Source of the DNA: Acidimicrobiia bacterium
Lineage (GTDB): Bacteria; Actinomycetota; Acidimicrobiia; Spongiisociales; JAHEDJ01
Assembly: GCA_029210695.1 (NCBI GenBank)
Contig: JARGFH010000016.1
Span: forward strand, 1-63,316
DNA length: 63,316 nt
Direction of reading: 5' to 3'
Numbering within the stretch: position 1 is the stretch's first letter; the number at the start of each line of letters is the position of its first letter. This document shows positions 41,529 to 49,361 of this stretch, in pieces. Made by a program: the position numbers and the translations under genes. Below the pieces are notes generated by a model. It did no database searches. It saw only the letters and a list, made by a program, of their open reading frames with translations, and was not told the DNA's origin.

Positions 41529-42506
41529 ATGAGTAAGTGGCAGATCCCCCCGGATGGCGGCCACATGGAACGCCCATCGGGCATCTACTACCAGACCATG
41601 ACGGGGAAGCAGATCGAAGATCGGCTGAAAGAGAACGATCTGATCATCATCCCCATCGGGAGCAGCGAGAATCACGGTCTGGCTCAGAATCCAGGCGAGG
41701 ACACATTCCTCGTCACCCGGCAGGCAGAGCAGATCGCGGCCAAGACCGGGTGCACAGTGGCAGAACCCATCTGGTACGGGTCCCATCCCTTCCATCACCT
41801 GGGCATGCCCGGCAACATCGTCATCCCTGAGGAGACCTTCAATGCCTACCTGCGAGCGGTCATCGCCGGGTTCTGGAATGCCGGTTTTCGCAAACAGATT
41901 CTCCTGAACGGCCACGGCCAGGACTACGTGATCCCGGCCGCAATGCACCAGTTCGGCAAGAAGTATCAGGTGCCCTGCATTCTGGTCAACGTCAACTGGT
42001 GGTTCGTGATCCCGGAGCACCTCCGCGACAAAGAACACGGAGGACCGTTCGAGACTCCGTTCATCCACGGCGACGAGTGCGAAGCTTCGTTTGCGATGGC
42101 TCTCTTCCCTGAGTTCATCGACATCAAACACGCGCAGAAGACGTCGTTCACTCCGTTGCTGCCTCCCGGACACATCAACAAGTCGGGTTCGGCTCTTCCC
42201 CTGGCGGAGGCGCCGCTGCCGTTCTGGCAGCAGGTTGGTGGTTCACCGCTCGAGGTGGTAGCCACTCCGGAGGGCACCGTTGGTGACGCCACCCTGGCCG
42301 ATCCGGAGAAGGCGAGGGGTGGCGTGAATGCGATCCTCGACTATCTCGAGCGACTGGTCAATGACATCATGGAGATGTATCCGCCCGGGAAGCTGCCGCC
42401 GATCGAACAGGTGAGTATGCGGCCCCGGGAGGACGTTGAAGCGGTGCTCAAGGGCCCACTGGAGCCGGGCGGCCGGCATCTTTACACGTTCGCCTATCCG
42501 CCGTAA
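41529..42506 (+). CDS. Creatininase-superfamily ring-opening hydrolase, IolN (3-dehydro-scyllo-inosose hydrolase)-like
   Basis: A 325-residue protein with PIGSSENHG and GEDTFLVTR as metal-binding loops, WYGSHPFHHLGMPG, FRKQILLNGHGQDYVIP, NWWFVIPEHLRDKEHGG and HGDECEAS carrying the late Glu. It closes with the PPGKLPPIE and LYTFAYPP tail. These segments, recalled from the Thermotoga maritima family, distinguish it from ordinary 250-residue creatininases. The expected reaction opens the diketo-inositol ring to 5-keto-L-gluconate. AAGGAGGACA lies 8 bases before the ATG. It follows the IolM-like gene by 29 bases. Confidence 0.83.
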   Translation: MSKWQIPPDGGHMERPSGIYYQTMTGKQIEDRLKENDLIIIPIGSSENHGLAQNPGEDTFLVTRQAEQIAAKTGCTVAEPIWYGSHPFHHLGMPGNIVIPEETFNAYLRAVIAGFWNAGFRKQILLNGHGQDYVIPAAMHQFGKKYQVPCILVNVNWWFVIPEHLRDKEHGGPFETPFIHGDECEASFAMALFPEFIDIKHAQKTSFTPLLPPGHINKSGSALPLAEAPLPFWQQVGGSPLEVVATPEGTVGDATLADPEKARGGVNAILDYLERLVNDIMEMYPPGKLPPIEQVSMRPREDVEAVLKGPLEPGGRHLYTFAYPP

Positions 42507-42544
42507 GTCGGGGTCGCCGGCGGATCAGGAATAGATTGAGGTTC

Positions 42545-43354
42545 ATGTTCAGAACCAGCATGGCAATCTCGCCCACCCCGGCCGAGTTTGCCCCGCTGCT
42601 CTTCGCCGGGGATTGGAAAGGGGCGCTCGATGCCGCCGCCGATCTTGGGTACGACGCAATCGAGATGAGCGTCCGCGACCCGGCCGATCCGGCGGTTGTG
42701 TCATGTGATGCCGAAGCCCGCCGGCGGGACATTCGAGTCTCGGCGATAGCGACAGGACAATCCTTCTACTCGGACGGGTGGTCGCTGACCGCCGACGATC
42801 CGGGGATTCAAACATTGCTCGAGCAACGGATGCGCCGCATCATCGACCTGGCTGCCCCCTGGGAGGCACTCGTTGTAATCGGCGGCGTCCGCGGGACGCT
42901 GTCCGGATCAGATGGCGAACGAGTCGATCAGTATCGCCGGGCACTGGAAGCCGTCCGACGCTATGCCGAGTATGCACTCACACTCAACGTCTCTCTGGCG
43001 GTTGAACCCATCAACCGATACGAAACCAATTACCTAAACACAATCAGGGAAACCCTGCAGTTCGTTGGCAATGTCGGTCTAAGCAACGTAGGCATTCTGC
43101 CCGACACCTTCCACATGAATATCGAAGAGGTTTCATTGGCCGAGTCGTTGCGATCGGCCGGGAAGCTGATCCTGCACACGCAGTTCACCGACAGCAACCG
43201 GCTGGCGGCGGGGCAAGGTCACGTTGACTTCCGGGTTCTGGCAGGGGTGCTGCGGGAGCTCGACTATTCCGGCTACCTCTCAGCCGAGATATTGCCTCAT
43301 CCCGACAGCCGAACCGCCGCCCAACAGGCGATCGAATTCTTCAGAAACCTATGA
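42545..43354 (+). CDS. Sugar epimerase (xylose-isomerase-like TIM barrel), IolO (5-keto-L-gluconate epimerase)-like
   Basis: A 269-residue TIM barrel with VVIGGVRGTLSG, AVEPINRYETNYLNTIRETL (metal Glu), VGILPDTFHMNIEEVSLAESLR (Asp, His), FTDSNRLAAGQGHVDFR and YLSAEILPHP (Glu). These match the diagnostic segments of the Thermotoga IolO group, notably the Asn-Arg-Tyr-Glu-Thr and Asp-Thr-Phe-His-Met-Asn stretches. The expected product is D-tagaturonate, which would go on to KDG. ATG at 42545 follows GATTGAGG; a TTG three codons earlier is possible. It is the last gene of the IolMNO-like run. Confidence 0.83.
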   Translation: MFRTSMAISPTPAEFAPLLFAGDWKGALDAAADLGYDAIEMSVRDPADPAVVSCDAEARRRDIRVSAIATGQSFYSDGWSLTADDPGIQTLLEQRMRRIIDLAAPWEALVVIGGVRGTLSGSDGERVDQYRRALEAVRRYAEYALTLNVSLAVEPINRYETNYLNTIRETLQFVGNVGLSNVGILPDTFHMNIEEVSLAESLRSAGKLILHTQFTDSNRLAAGQGHVDFRVLAGVLRELDYSGYLSAEILPHPDSRTAAQQAIEFFRNL

Positions 43355-43500
43355 CGCTCCACCAGGAACGACGCCTTAGATCGAAGACGTAGCCCTCTTC
43401 TCTCAGGCTGAAATCGAGGAACATCTCAGGAACCCCGGTGAGCCGGGATATCTGAATCCCTACCGCGCCTGACGACCGTTCGAGTGAGCCGGCCGGCTCC

Positions 43501-44340
43501 CTACCGCTCGATGGGATATCCGACGATCGATCCCCACTCGGTCCACGAACCGTCGTATACGCGAACGCGGTCTCGTCCGAGCAAGCGGGTGAGCACAAAC
43601 CATCCGAGAGAGGCCCGATGACTCAAGCGACAAGAGGTGACAACCTCGTGTTCGTCTGAGACCCCGACCTTCCGGAATTCGGCCCACAATTCGTCGGGTG
43701 CTTTGAACGTTCCCTCTTCAGTGAGGAGTTGTTCCCGGGGAAGGTGGCGAGCTCCGGGTATGTGGCCACGGCGCTCCGCGCCGTGATCGAAGGGGGCCGT
43801 GAGGGGCGCCACTCGCTCCCCGGAGAACTCCTCAGCCGAGCGCAGGTCGATGAGCACCCGGCGCGGATCTTCGAGACCGGCCAATACACCTTGGCGTCCT
43901 ATCCGACAGGTATCGTCAGCCCGACCAGGCGTGACTGTCCGCGGCGCGACCACCGGGCGATCATCAGTCTGAGGGAACCCACGCGTTGCCCAGATCTCGT
44001 GTCCACCATCCAGCACGGCCGTTCGTTCTTCGAATCCAGCCATGGCCAGCACCCAATAGGCGTAGGTAGCAAACTGGATTGGATCACCTACCAGCACCAG
44101 GGTCGTGTCATCCCCCACTCCGAACGCTCCGAGGCGTTCCGCCAACACCGCCGGGCTGGCGAACTCCCGATCTAGTTCATGCCAGAGCAGGTCTTTCCAA
44201 TAGACGTAGTGAGCTCCGTCGATATGGCCGGAGAAGTAGGCGGCCTTGTCGGGTTGGTAGAAAGACACTTCCAGCACCGCCACGTCGGGACCCCCGACCC
44301 GATCGAGCAACCACTCGGGCGAAACCAGCGGGTCGACCAT
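43501..44340 (-). CDS. Sulfurtransferase (thiosulfate / 3-mercaptopyruvate type)
   Basis: A 279-residue tandem rhodanese. The inactive first domain covers HIDGAHYVYWKDL to GGHEIWATRG. The second covers LIDLRSAEEFSGE, HIPGARHLPRE and VVTSCRLSHRASLGWFVL, where the Cys starts the active loop (CRLSHR). The length is typical. ATG at 44340 is preferred over a TTG six codons earlier. The 146 bases between its stop and the epimerase gene show nothing coding. Its place at the end of the GH88/SDR/OYE run may hint at a sulfur-containing substrate, or may be incidental. Confidence 0.86.
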   Translation of the reverse strand: MVDPLVSPEWLLDRVGGPDVAVLEVSFYQPDKAAYFSGHIDGAHYVYWKDLLWHELDREFASPAVLAERLGAFGVGDDTTLVLVGDPIQFATYAYWVLAMAGFEERTAVLDGGHEIWATRGFPQTDDRPVVAPRTVTPGRADDTCRIGRQGVLAGLEDPRRVLIDLRSAEEFSGERVAPLTAPFDHGAERRGHIPGARHLPREQLLTEEGTFKAPDELWAEFRKVGVSDEHEVVTSCRLSHRASLGWFVLTRLLGRDRVRVYDGSWTEWGSIVGYPIER

Positions 44341-44428
44341 CAGAGGGTTATCCCACAACGGCCGGACTGCCGTGTCCGGGTCGAAACGGCTGGTTCTTTG
44401 CGAGCTGCGGCCATGTCGGTGACCCTCC

Positions 44429-44896
44429 TCACCCGTAGAAAGCCAGGAGGATTGAGCCTCCCACTATGAACATACCTCCGAGCCAGATGCGCGGAGTAAC
44501 CCGCTCGAGGTGCTGACCAACCACGATCGGGGACAAGATCAAGACGACGATCACCGCCAACCTCCCGATCGACAAGACGGCAGCCACGGTAATCAGGCTC
44601 AAGGCAATCCAGTTGGCCGCGATCGAGAACCCGGTAAGAAGGCCGACAACAAACTGCAATCCCAGATCGCCCCGATTCGCGGTGGCCAGGCCTAGCTTGC
44701 CGCGCCGAATCCACACCACCGGCAAATACGCCAGCATGCTGGCGGTCATACCGATCGCCACACCCACTACCGGAAAAGGGACCTCGTCCAGTCCGCGCCG
44801 CACAAACACCGGACTGAGCGACCAACACAACGCGGTGAGCAACCCAAACAGAGTGCCACCCGCCCATCGGGTCAGGGCTCCGCCCGATTCATCCAT
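44429..44896 (-). CDS. EamA (DMT) transporter, second half-protein
   Basis: A 155-residue protein with five hydrophobic helices: LFGLLTALCWSLSPVFVRRGLDEVPFPVVGVAIGM at the start and LSIGRLAVIVVLILSPIVVGQHLERVTPRIWLGG at the end, one EamA repeat. It overlaps the stop of the other half by 8 bases. Together they equal one normal ten-helix transporter, so they may act as a heterodimer or represent a split gene. Confidence 0.78.
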   Translation of the reverse strand: MDESGGALTRWAGGTLFGLLTALCWSLSPVFVRRGLDEVPFPVVGVAIGMTASMLAYLPVVWIRRGKLGLATANRGDLGLQFVVGLLTGFSIAANWIALSLITVAAVLSIGRLAVIVVLILSPIVVGQHLERVTPRIWLGGMFIVGGSILLAFYG

Positions 44897-45311
44897 TGGA
44901 TATCAAGAAGACGCCGATCACTACGAGCGCCACCCCCATCATTGCCGGGAAGCTCAAAACCTCACCCAACGCAACGGCTGCGATCACCGTCCCGAAGAGA
45001 GGACTAGTACCGATCAGCGCCCCAGTTCGAGCTGCGCCAATCCGCCGCTGGCTGAAGGTGAGGAAGGTCCAACCGAGTGAGAAGTGGATAACGCCGGCGA
45101 GAGAGAAGTTCACGAACGCCATCAGCGGGGCATCACCCAACACATCCAGGTCGCCCATGACTGCGACCGCACCAAAGAGCACCAGTGCGCTGACCGTCAA
45201 CAAAATGAAGGTAGCCAGGAAGCGGTCGACTCCGCGACCGGCTCGCCGGTGCAAGGTCTGGAAGACGCCGAAACCAATCCCCGCCGCGGTTGCCCAGTAG
45301 ATGCCGCTCAT
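44889..45311 (-). CDS. EamA (DMT) transporter, first half-protein
   Basis: A 140-residue five-helix protein, SGIYWATAAGIGFGVFQTLHRRA to GALIGTSPLFGTVIAAVALGEVLSF with a final helix GVALVVIGVFLISNG. This is a single EamA domain. The start at 45311 (MSGIYW) is favoured over an in-frame start 16 codons earlier, which adds a hydrophilic leader. It lies within the minus-strand run from the OYE gene to the sulfurtransferase, so it may export or import a pathway intermediate. Confidence 0.78.
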   Translation of the reverse strand: MSGIYWATAAGIGFGVFQTLHRRAGRGVDRFLATFILLTVSALVLFGAVAVMGDLDVLGDAPLMAFVNFSLAGVIHFSLGWTFLTFSQRRIGAARTGALIGTSPLFGTVIAAVALGEVLSFPAMMGVALVVIGVFLISNG

Positions 45312-45441
45312 CGGCAGGTCCAAGTCCAGAGAGAACTGTCGGTCTGGCCATCCAGGCAAAGCCGGGCCAGTTCGGGATCACCGAACAACTGCGTCACGGA
45401 CCGCTCGCGAAACTCCCATCCGGGTTCCAACACGGATCCTC

Positions 45442-46212
45442 TCAGAGTCTCGAGACGGTCAGCCCGCCGTCGATAGTCAAGATCTGGCCGGTCGCGTACG
45501 GCAGGTCGCCGCCCACCAGCGTCGCGACCGCCGCAGCCACGTCCTCTGGCGTCCCGAAGCGCCGATCCAACGTGAGCCCGGCTTCGATCAACGCCTCATA
45601 TTTCCCGGCAACGGGAGCGGTCATATCGGTTTCGATGACCCCGGGCCGCACTTCGTAGACCTCGATCCCGTGGTCGGCGAGCCGAGTAGCCCACAGTAAC
45701 GTCGTCATCGAGAGGCCCGCCTTGCTGATGCAATACTCACCTCGGTTGGGCGAAACAACTGCTGCGCTGATCGAAGTGATGTTCACGATCCGTCCGCGGA
45801 ACGACGAGTCGGCCTCATGCTCTTGAATCATGTGTCTCGCCAGGGATTGGGTGAGCAGGAACGGTCCCTTGAGGTTGACGGCGAGCACCGTATCAAGGTC
45901 TTCCTCCGAAACCTCCAGGAGGTCCTTGCGTCCCGGCGATGTGATCCCCGCATTGTTGACCAGCACATCGAGGCGTCCGACAGCCTTCAGCGTCTCGGCA
46001 ACGAGGTGGCTGCGCCCATCCGCCATTCCAACATCAGCTGCCACGTAGGCAGCCTCCCCGAAGCGTGACAGTTCCTCGAGCGTTTCGGCGATAGCTTCCA
46101 CGGCACGCAGACCATTGATAACCACCTGGTAGCCGTCGGTGAGGAGTCTCCTGGCGATACCGAGCCCGATGCCGCGGGAACCACCGGTCACGAGGGCAGT
46201 GCGGGGGGTCAC
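45442..46212 (-). CDS. Short-chain dehydrogenase/reductase (KduD/FabG-like)
   Basis: A 256-residue SDR: cofactor motif TGGSRGIGLGIA, LVNNAG, catalytic Ser in ITSISAAVV, YCISK (Tyr and Lys) and the C-terminal PYATGQILTIDGG. Its GTG start overlaps the stop of the GH88-like gene, so the two proteins are made together. A GH88-type hydrolase releases unsaturated uronates that become 5-keto-4-deoxyuronate. A KduD-type reduction toward KDG is therefore a reasonable reading, not proven. Confidence 0.84.
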   Translation of the reverse strand: MTPRTALVTGGSRGIGLGIARRLLTDGYQVVINGLRAVEAIAETLEELSRFGEAAYVAADVGMADGRSHLVAETLKAVGRLDVLVNNAGITSPGRKDLLEVSEEDLDTVLAVNLKGPFLLTQSLARHMIQEHEADSSFRGRIVNITSISAAVVSPNRGEYCISKAGLSMTTLLWATRLADHGIEVYEVRPGVIETDMTAPVAGKYEALIEAGLTLDRRFGTPEDVAAAVATLVGGDLPYATGQILTIDGGLTVSRL

Positions 46213-47600
46213 GAGATCCCCTCGATCGGACCGAAGAAGGTGAGGTAGGGATCACCTTCGATGAGTCGTTGCACGTAGAGGGCTGCCTCCATGAGGTGGT
46301 AATCACCCCACAGCACCGATTCGCCGGATGGAACGTGGGTGTCGTCCGGAGCGTGGTCCCAGCCGTTCGGTCGGTGGTACACGCCGTGGAGGAGCAAGCC
46401 TTCATGCTCGGGATCGAGACTCAAGTAACCGTCGGAGAGTAGGGTCCGCATGACCGTCAGGCCCGCCTTCGTGTACCGGACTCCCGAGGAAGCTCCGGCG
46501 GCGGTGAGATAGTTGCCGAGCCTCAGCAAACCCTGGGCGGCGATGGCCCCCGCCGAACTGTCGACCGGTTCATGTGGGTTGTGCGGTTCGGCCGGCCGGT
46601 CGAGGTAGGCGCCCATCGACGCCAGGCCGGGTGCTCCTGTATCCCAGTAAGGCACACCGTCGATCGGGGTGTGCTCGATGTAGAAGTCACAGGAAGCGGT
46701 GGCCGCGGCGATCATCATCGAACGAACTGCTTCCCTCCCGCCGACCGGTTCCAGCTCCGCGTCTGCGACGGTGTCGAGGAACTCGAGCAGTTCGGGGTAT
46801 CCGGACATGACCCAAGCGAGGCCGCGAGTCCACGTAGTAAAGGGCGAATATCCCTGTTGGGTGCTGGGGGCCCGATAGTTGCCGTCGTTGACGTTGAACA
46901 GCGTCTCATGGGCCACCCGACCCCGGACGTCGAAAGTATCGCGACCTTCACCGTAGAACACGTTGTATCTGGCCGTGGTGGCCGCATGCTGGATCCCGCG
47001 CTCGAGCAGCGAAATGGACTCGTCGTTCTCGCCCAGCAGGCGGTGCCCCAGGCGGTGGGCCAAAACAAGGGAACGAATCGAGCGGATCGTGTCACAGAAC
47101 AGGGAGTGGGGGCCGTTGAACGAGTGAATGAAGCCACCGCCCTCGGCAGTTCTGGTCCAGCGCATCGCCTGCACGGCTCCGCTCACTCGCAGCGCATCCT
47201 CGTAGAACGCCAACTCCCACGCGTCAAAGGGAGTCCGATCCTCGAGCATCAGCCGCCTGAGGTTCCCGTAGGTGCTGACGTTGTTGAAGCCGTGGTCGTG
47301 GACGCCTGCATGCGTCAGGTGCGGGGCCATATGGTCACGGGTGAGGCGCCGGCCGAGATCAAGAGCTTCTTGGTCGCCGGTCGCATCGAACTGCAGGATG
47401 GCTTCACCGTAGAGAAAACCTTGGGTCCACTCGGTCCAACCTCTGGCGGTGTATCGACCTTCAACTGTGTACACCGGCGTTGCGTTGTCAGGTGAATCCC
47501 GGCGGCACAGCCGCTTGACCTTGGGACCGGCCATGTCCCACAATCTCTTGAGATCCGGGCCGACCGACGCCGGTTCGATGGCGGTGTCAATCTTGATCAA
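46209..47600 (-). CDS. GH88-like unsaturated glucuronyl/galacturonyl hydrolase
   Basis: A 463-residue alpha/alpha-barrel protein. Typical GH88 segments are TTWTRGLAWVMSGYPELLEF, GVPYWDTGAPG, DSSAGAIAAQGLLRL and VLWGDYHLMEALY at the end, with a Trp-rich sugar cleft (WTEWTQGFLYGEAIL). GH88 hydrates and splits the double bond of 4,5-unsaturated uronic residues made by polysaccharide lyases. No lyase is visible in the window. There is no signal peptide, so the substrate would have to be imported. The stop overlaps the SDR start. Confidence 0.8.
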   Translation of the reverse strand: MIKIDTAIEPASVGPDLKRLWDMAGPKVKRLCRRDSPDNATPVYTVEGRYTARGWTEWTQGFLYGEAILQFDATGDQEALDLGRRLTRDHMAPHLTHAGVHDHGFNNVSTYGNLRRLMLEDRTPFDAWELAFYEDALRVSGAVQAMRWTRTAEGGGFIHSFNGPHSLFCDTIRSIRSLVLAHRLGHRLLGENDESISLLERGIQHAATTARYNVFYGEGRDTFDVRGRVAHETLFNVNDGNYRAPSTQQGYSPFTTWTRGLAWVMSGYPELLEFLDTVADAELEPVGGREAVRSMMIAAATASCDFYIEHTPIDGVPYWDTGAPGLASMGAYLDRPAEPHNPHEPVDSSAGAIAAQGLLRLGNYLTAAGASSGVRYTKAGLTVMRTLLSDGYLSLDPEHEGLLLHGVYHRPNGWDHAPDDTHVPSGESVLWGDYHLMEAALYVQRLIEGDPYLTFFGPIEGIS

Positions 47601-47685
47601 AACGCACTCCGAATCTCAACGGCCACCCGCTTCTGGTGCGAAGCTAGCACTCCGGCTCGGGGCGATTGGTGGAGAGGCACGTGAA

Positions 47686-49122
47686 TCAACCGGTCTTGGC
47701 TCGCTTGGTTTTCTTGGCGGCTGCGATTACGACCCGGGCTTCGCTCTTCTTGTAGTGATCGTCGAGCGGGTAGCACCCTGAGGCCAACCCGATGCGAGGT
47801 CCGGTCGTGCAATCGCTAAAGGTTCGGCAAATGAGTTTTGGTTCCAGTTCGTGCCCGGCCAAGACATCAGCGGGGAGGTGCGGGTAGCTGAGAGCCATCC
47901 TGCCCAAGCCCACCAAGCCGACTCCTCCGGTTCGCACCTGGTATTGAGCCGCGTGGGGGAGCAGTTCCTGCAGGTAGCTGTATCCACTGCCCACCAACAC
48001 CAGATCGGGGTGCGCCCTCGCCAAAGCAGCAGTGGTTTCGACGTGATAGGCAACCTCGGCGAGCGGCTCGCGGGGCGGCAGGTAGCCATCGAGCGCCGGG
48101 TGGTAGGCAGGTCTGATGACATGCGGGTTGTAGTAGGGACTTCCGATCGTGACGCAAACCATCGCCACCCCGAGCTCGGCGCAGAGGTCGAGGAACTGAT
48201 GAGTTTCGCCTAGCGGATTCCCGTCTTCGTCGGGACCGAAGACGAATCCGGGCTCGTCGAGCGGCTGCGGGAAACCGACTCCATCGGGACCCTCGATGTA
48301 TGGCCCTGGGTCGACTGCGCTCAGCCTGACTGCGATGGTGAGGTTCGGCCGTTGGGCTCTCAGCTGTTTCACGACAGAGCGTAGGACCCTGGTGCGTCCT
48401 TCGAATGACCCGCCGTATCTACCGGATCTGGTTCTGGCGCTGAGCAGTTCGTGGAGGAGATATCCGTGGCAGTGCTTGATGTCCACGAAATCAAAGCCGG
48501 CGTCGGCGGCCAGGACTCCCGCCTGGACGTAGACGCCGACCAACTCATCCAATTCGCCATCGCTGAGGACAGAGGCATCGGAAACGGGGACTCGTCCATC
48601 GAGTTGAGTCTGCCGGTAGGCGATCCGCGGAAGGGGCTCACCGAACGGGCGAGACCATCTACCGCTATGGGTCAGCTGCAAGCCGGTGACGAGGTCCGCT
48701 CCATCAAAGTCCCGGGCACGTGCGGCGGCCATCCGGCTGCGCAGTCTGCCCAGGGACTCGGCCGTCCTCTCATTGATCATCAGCTGGTTTGGATTCGCCC
48801 GGCCCTCAGGAACAACGGAGGTGGCTTCACCCCACACCAGGCCCGCCCCGGAGGCGCCGAAGCGCAGCCAGCGGCGCTCGAGATCGGGGGTCGTCATCCC
48901 GTCGGTTGTGGCGTCCCAACCCTCCATCGGGAGGATTGCGAATCGGTTGTCGGCCCGCAGCCGTTGCCCGATGGCCATCGGCTTTGCCAGTGGCCCGTTC
49001 GGGGCGGGTTCCACTGTGGTGTCCAGCTGAAGATCGATGTCTCGTTCCGCCAGATACTCACTCATTGCTTCAGGCGTACCGATCTTCTTCACCTGAGTGA
49101 ACCGTCTCCGCGAGGTCGCCAT
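47686..49122 (-). CDS. NADH:flavin oxidoreductase / old yellow enzyme family
   Basis: A 478-residue flavin TIM barrel: NRFAILPMEGWD, LQLTHSGRWSRP, FDFVDIKHCHGYLLHELLSARTRSGRYGGSFEGRTR, and GLVGLGRMALSYPHLP with the phosphate-binding end. It has the OYE barrel but no Cys cluster for Fe-S and no second FAD domain, so it is a simple FMN enzyme. The Lys/Arg-rich C-terminus (AAAKKTKRAKTG) is unusual. It starts the minus-strand run and faces the LIV-type transporter, with two LacI-type sites between them. Confidence 0.8.
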   Translation of the reverse strand: MATSRRRFTQVKKIGTPEAMSEYLAERDIDLQLDTTVEPAPNGPLAKPMAIGQRLRADNRFAILPMEGWDATTDGMTTPDLERRWLRFGASGAGLVWGEATSVVPEGRANPNQLMINERTAESLGRLRSRMAAARARDFDGADLVTGLQLTHSGRWSRPFGEPLPRIAYRQTQLDGRVPVSDASVLSDGELDELVGVYVQAGVLAADAGFDFVDIKHCHGYLLHELLSARTRSGRYGGSFEGRTRVLRSVVKQLRAQRPNLTIAVRLSAVDPGPYIEGPDGVGFPQPLDEPGFVFGPDEDGNPLGETHQFLDLCAELGVAMVCVTIGSPYYNPHVIRPAYHPALDGYLPPREPLAEVAYHVETTAALARAHPDLVLVGSGYSYLQELLPHAAQYQVRTGGVGLVGLGRMALSYPHLPADVLAGHELEPKLICRTFSDCTTGPRIGLASGCYPLDDHYKKSEARVVIAAAKKTKRAKTG

Positions 49123-49242
49123 TTCACGTCGCTTTCTTGAGGAGCCGCCTTCTCAACCCGGCCGGCTGCAATCCCGGGGAAGAGTAGCTCTCGTCCACGA
49201 CTGCCGACTGGCGGGCGAGAACCCGGGTCCCACTTCTGCCCT

Positions 49243-49256
49243 TGCAATCGTTTGTC
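49243..49256. promoter_or_regulatory. LacI-type operator (site D)
   Basis: TGCAATCGTTTGTC fits the shared motif. It is 120 bases upstream of the OYE gene start and 106 bases upstream of the LIV-type binding-protein start, so it can act on both. Confidence 0.7.
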
Positions 49257-49287
49257 GACTGCGATCGTAGGGGGCGATTCTGGGTAG

Positions 49288-49301
49288 ATCAATCGTTTGC
49301 A
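49288..49301. promoter_or_regulatory. LacI-type operator (site E)
   Basis: ATCAATCGTTTGCA is a second copy of the motif. It is 45 bases centre-to-centre from site D, about four helical turns, a spacing that suits looping or cooperative binding. Confidence 0.65.
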
Positions 49302-49361
49302 TTTGGTGTGGGCGATCCGTAGCCTACCTGCAGTCATACCCGCTCATTGTGGAGGTAGCGC

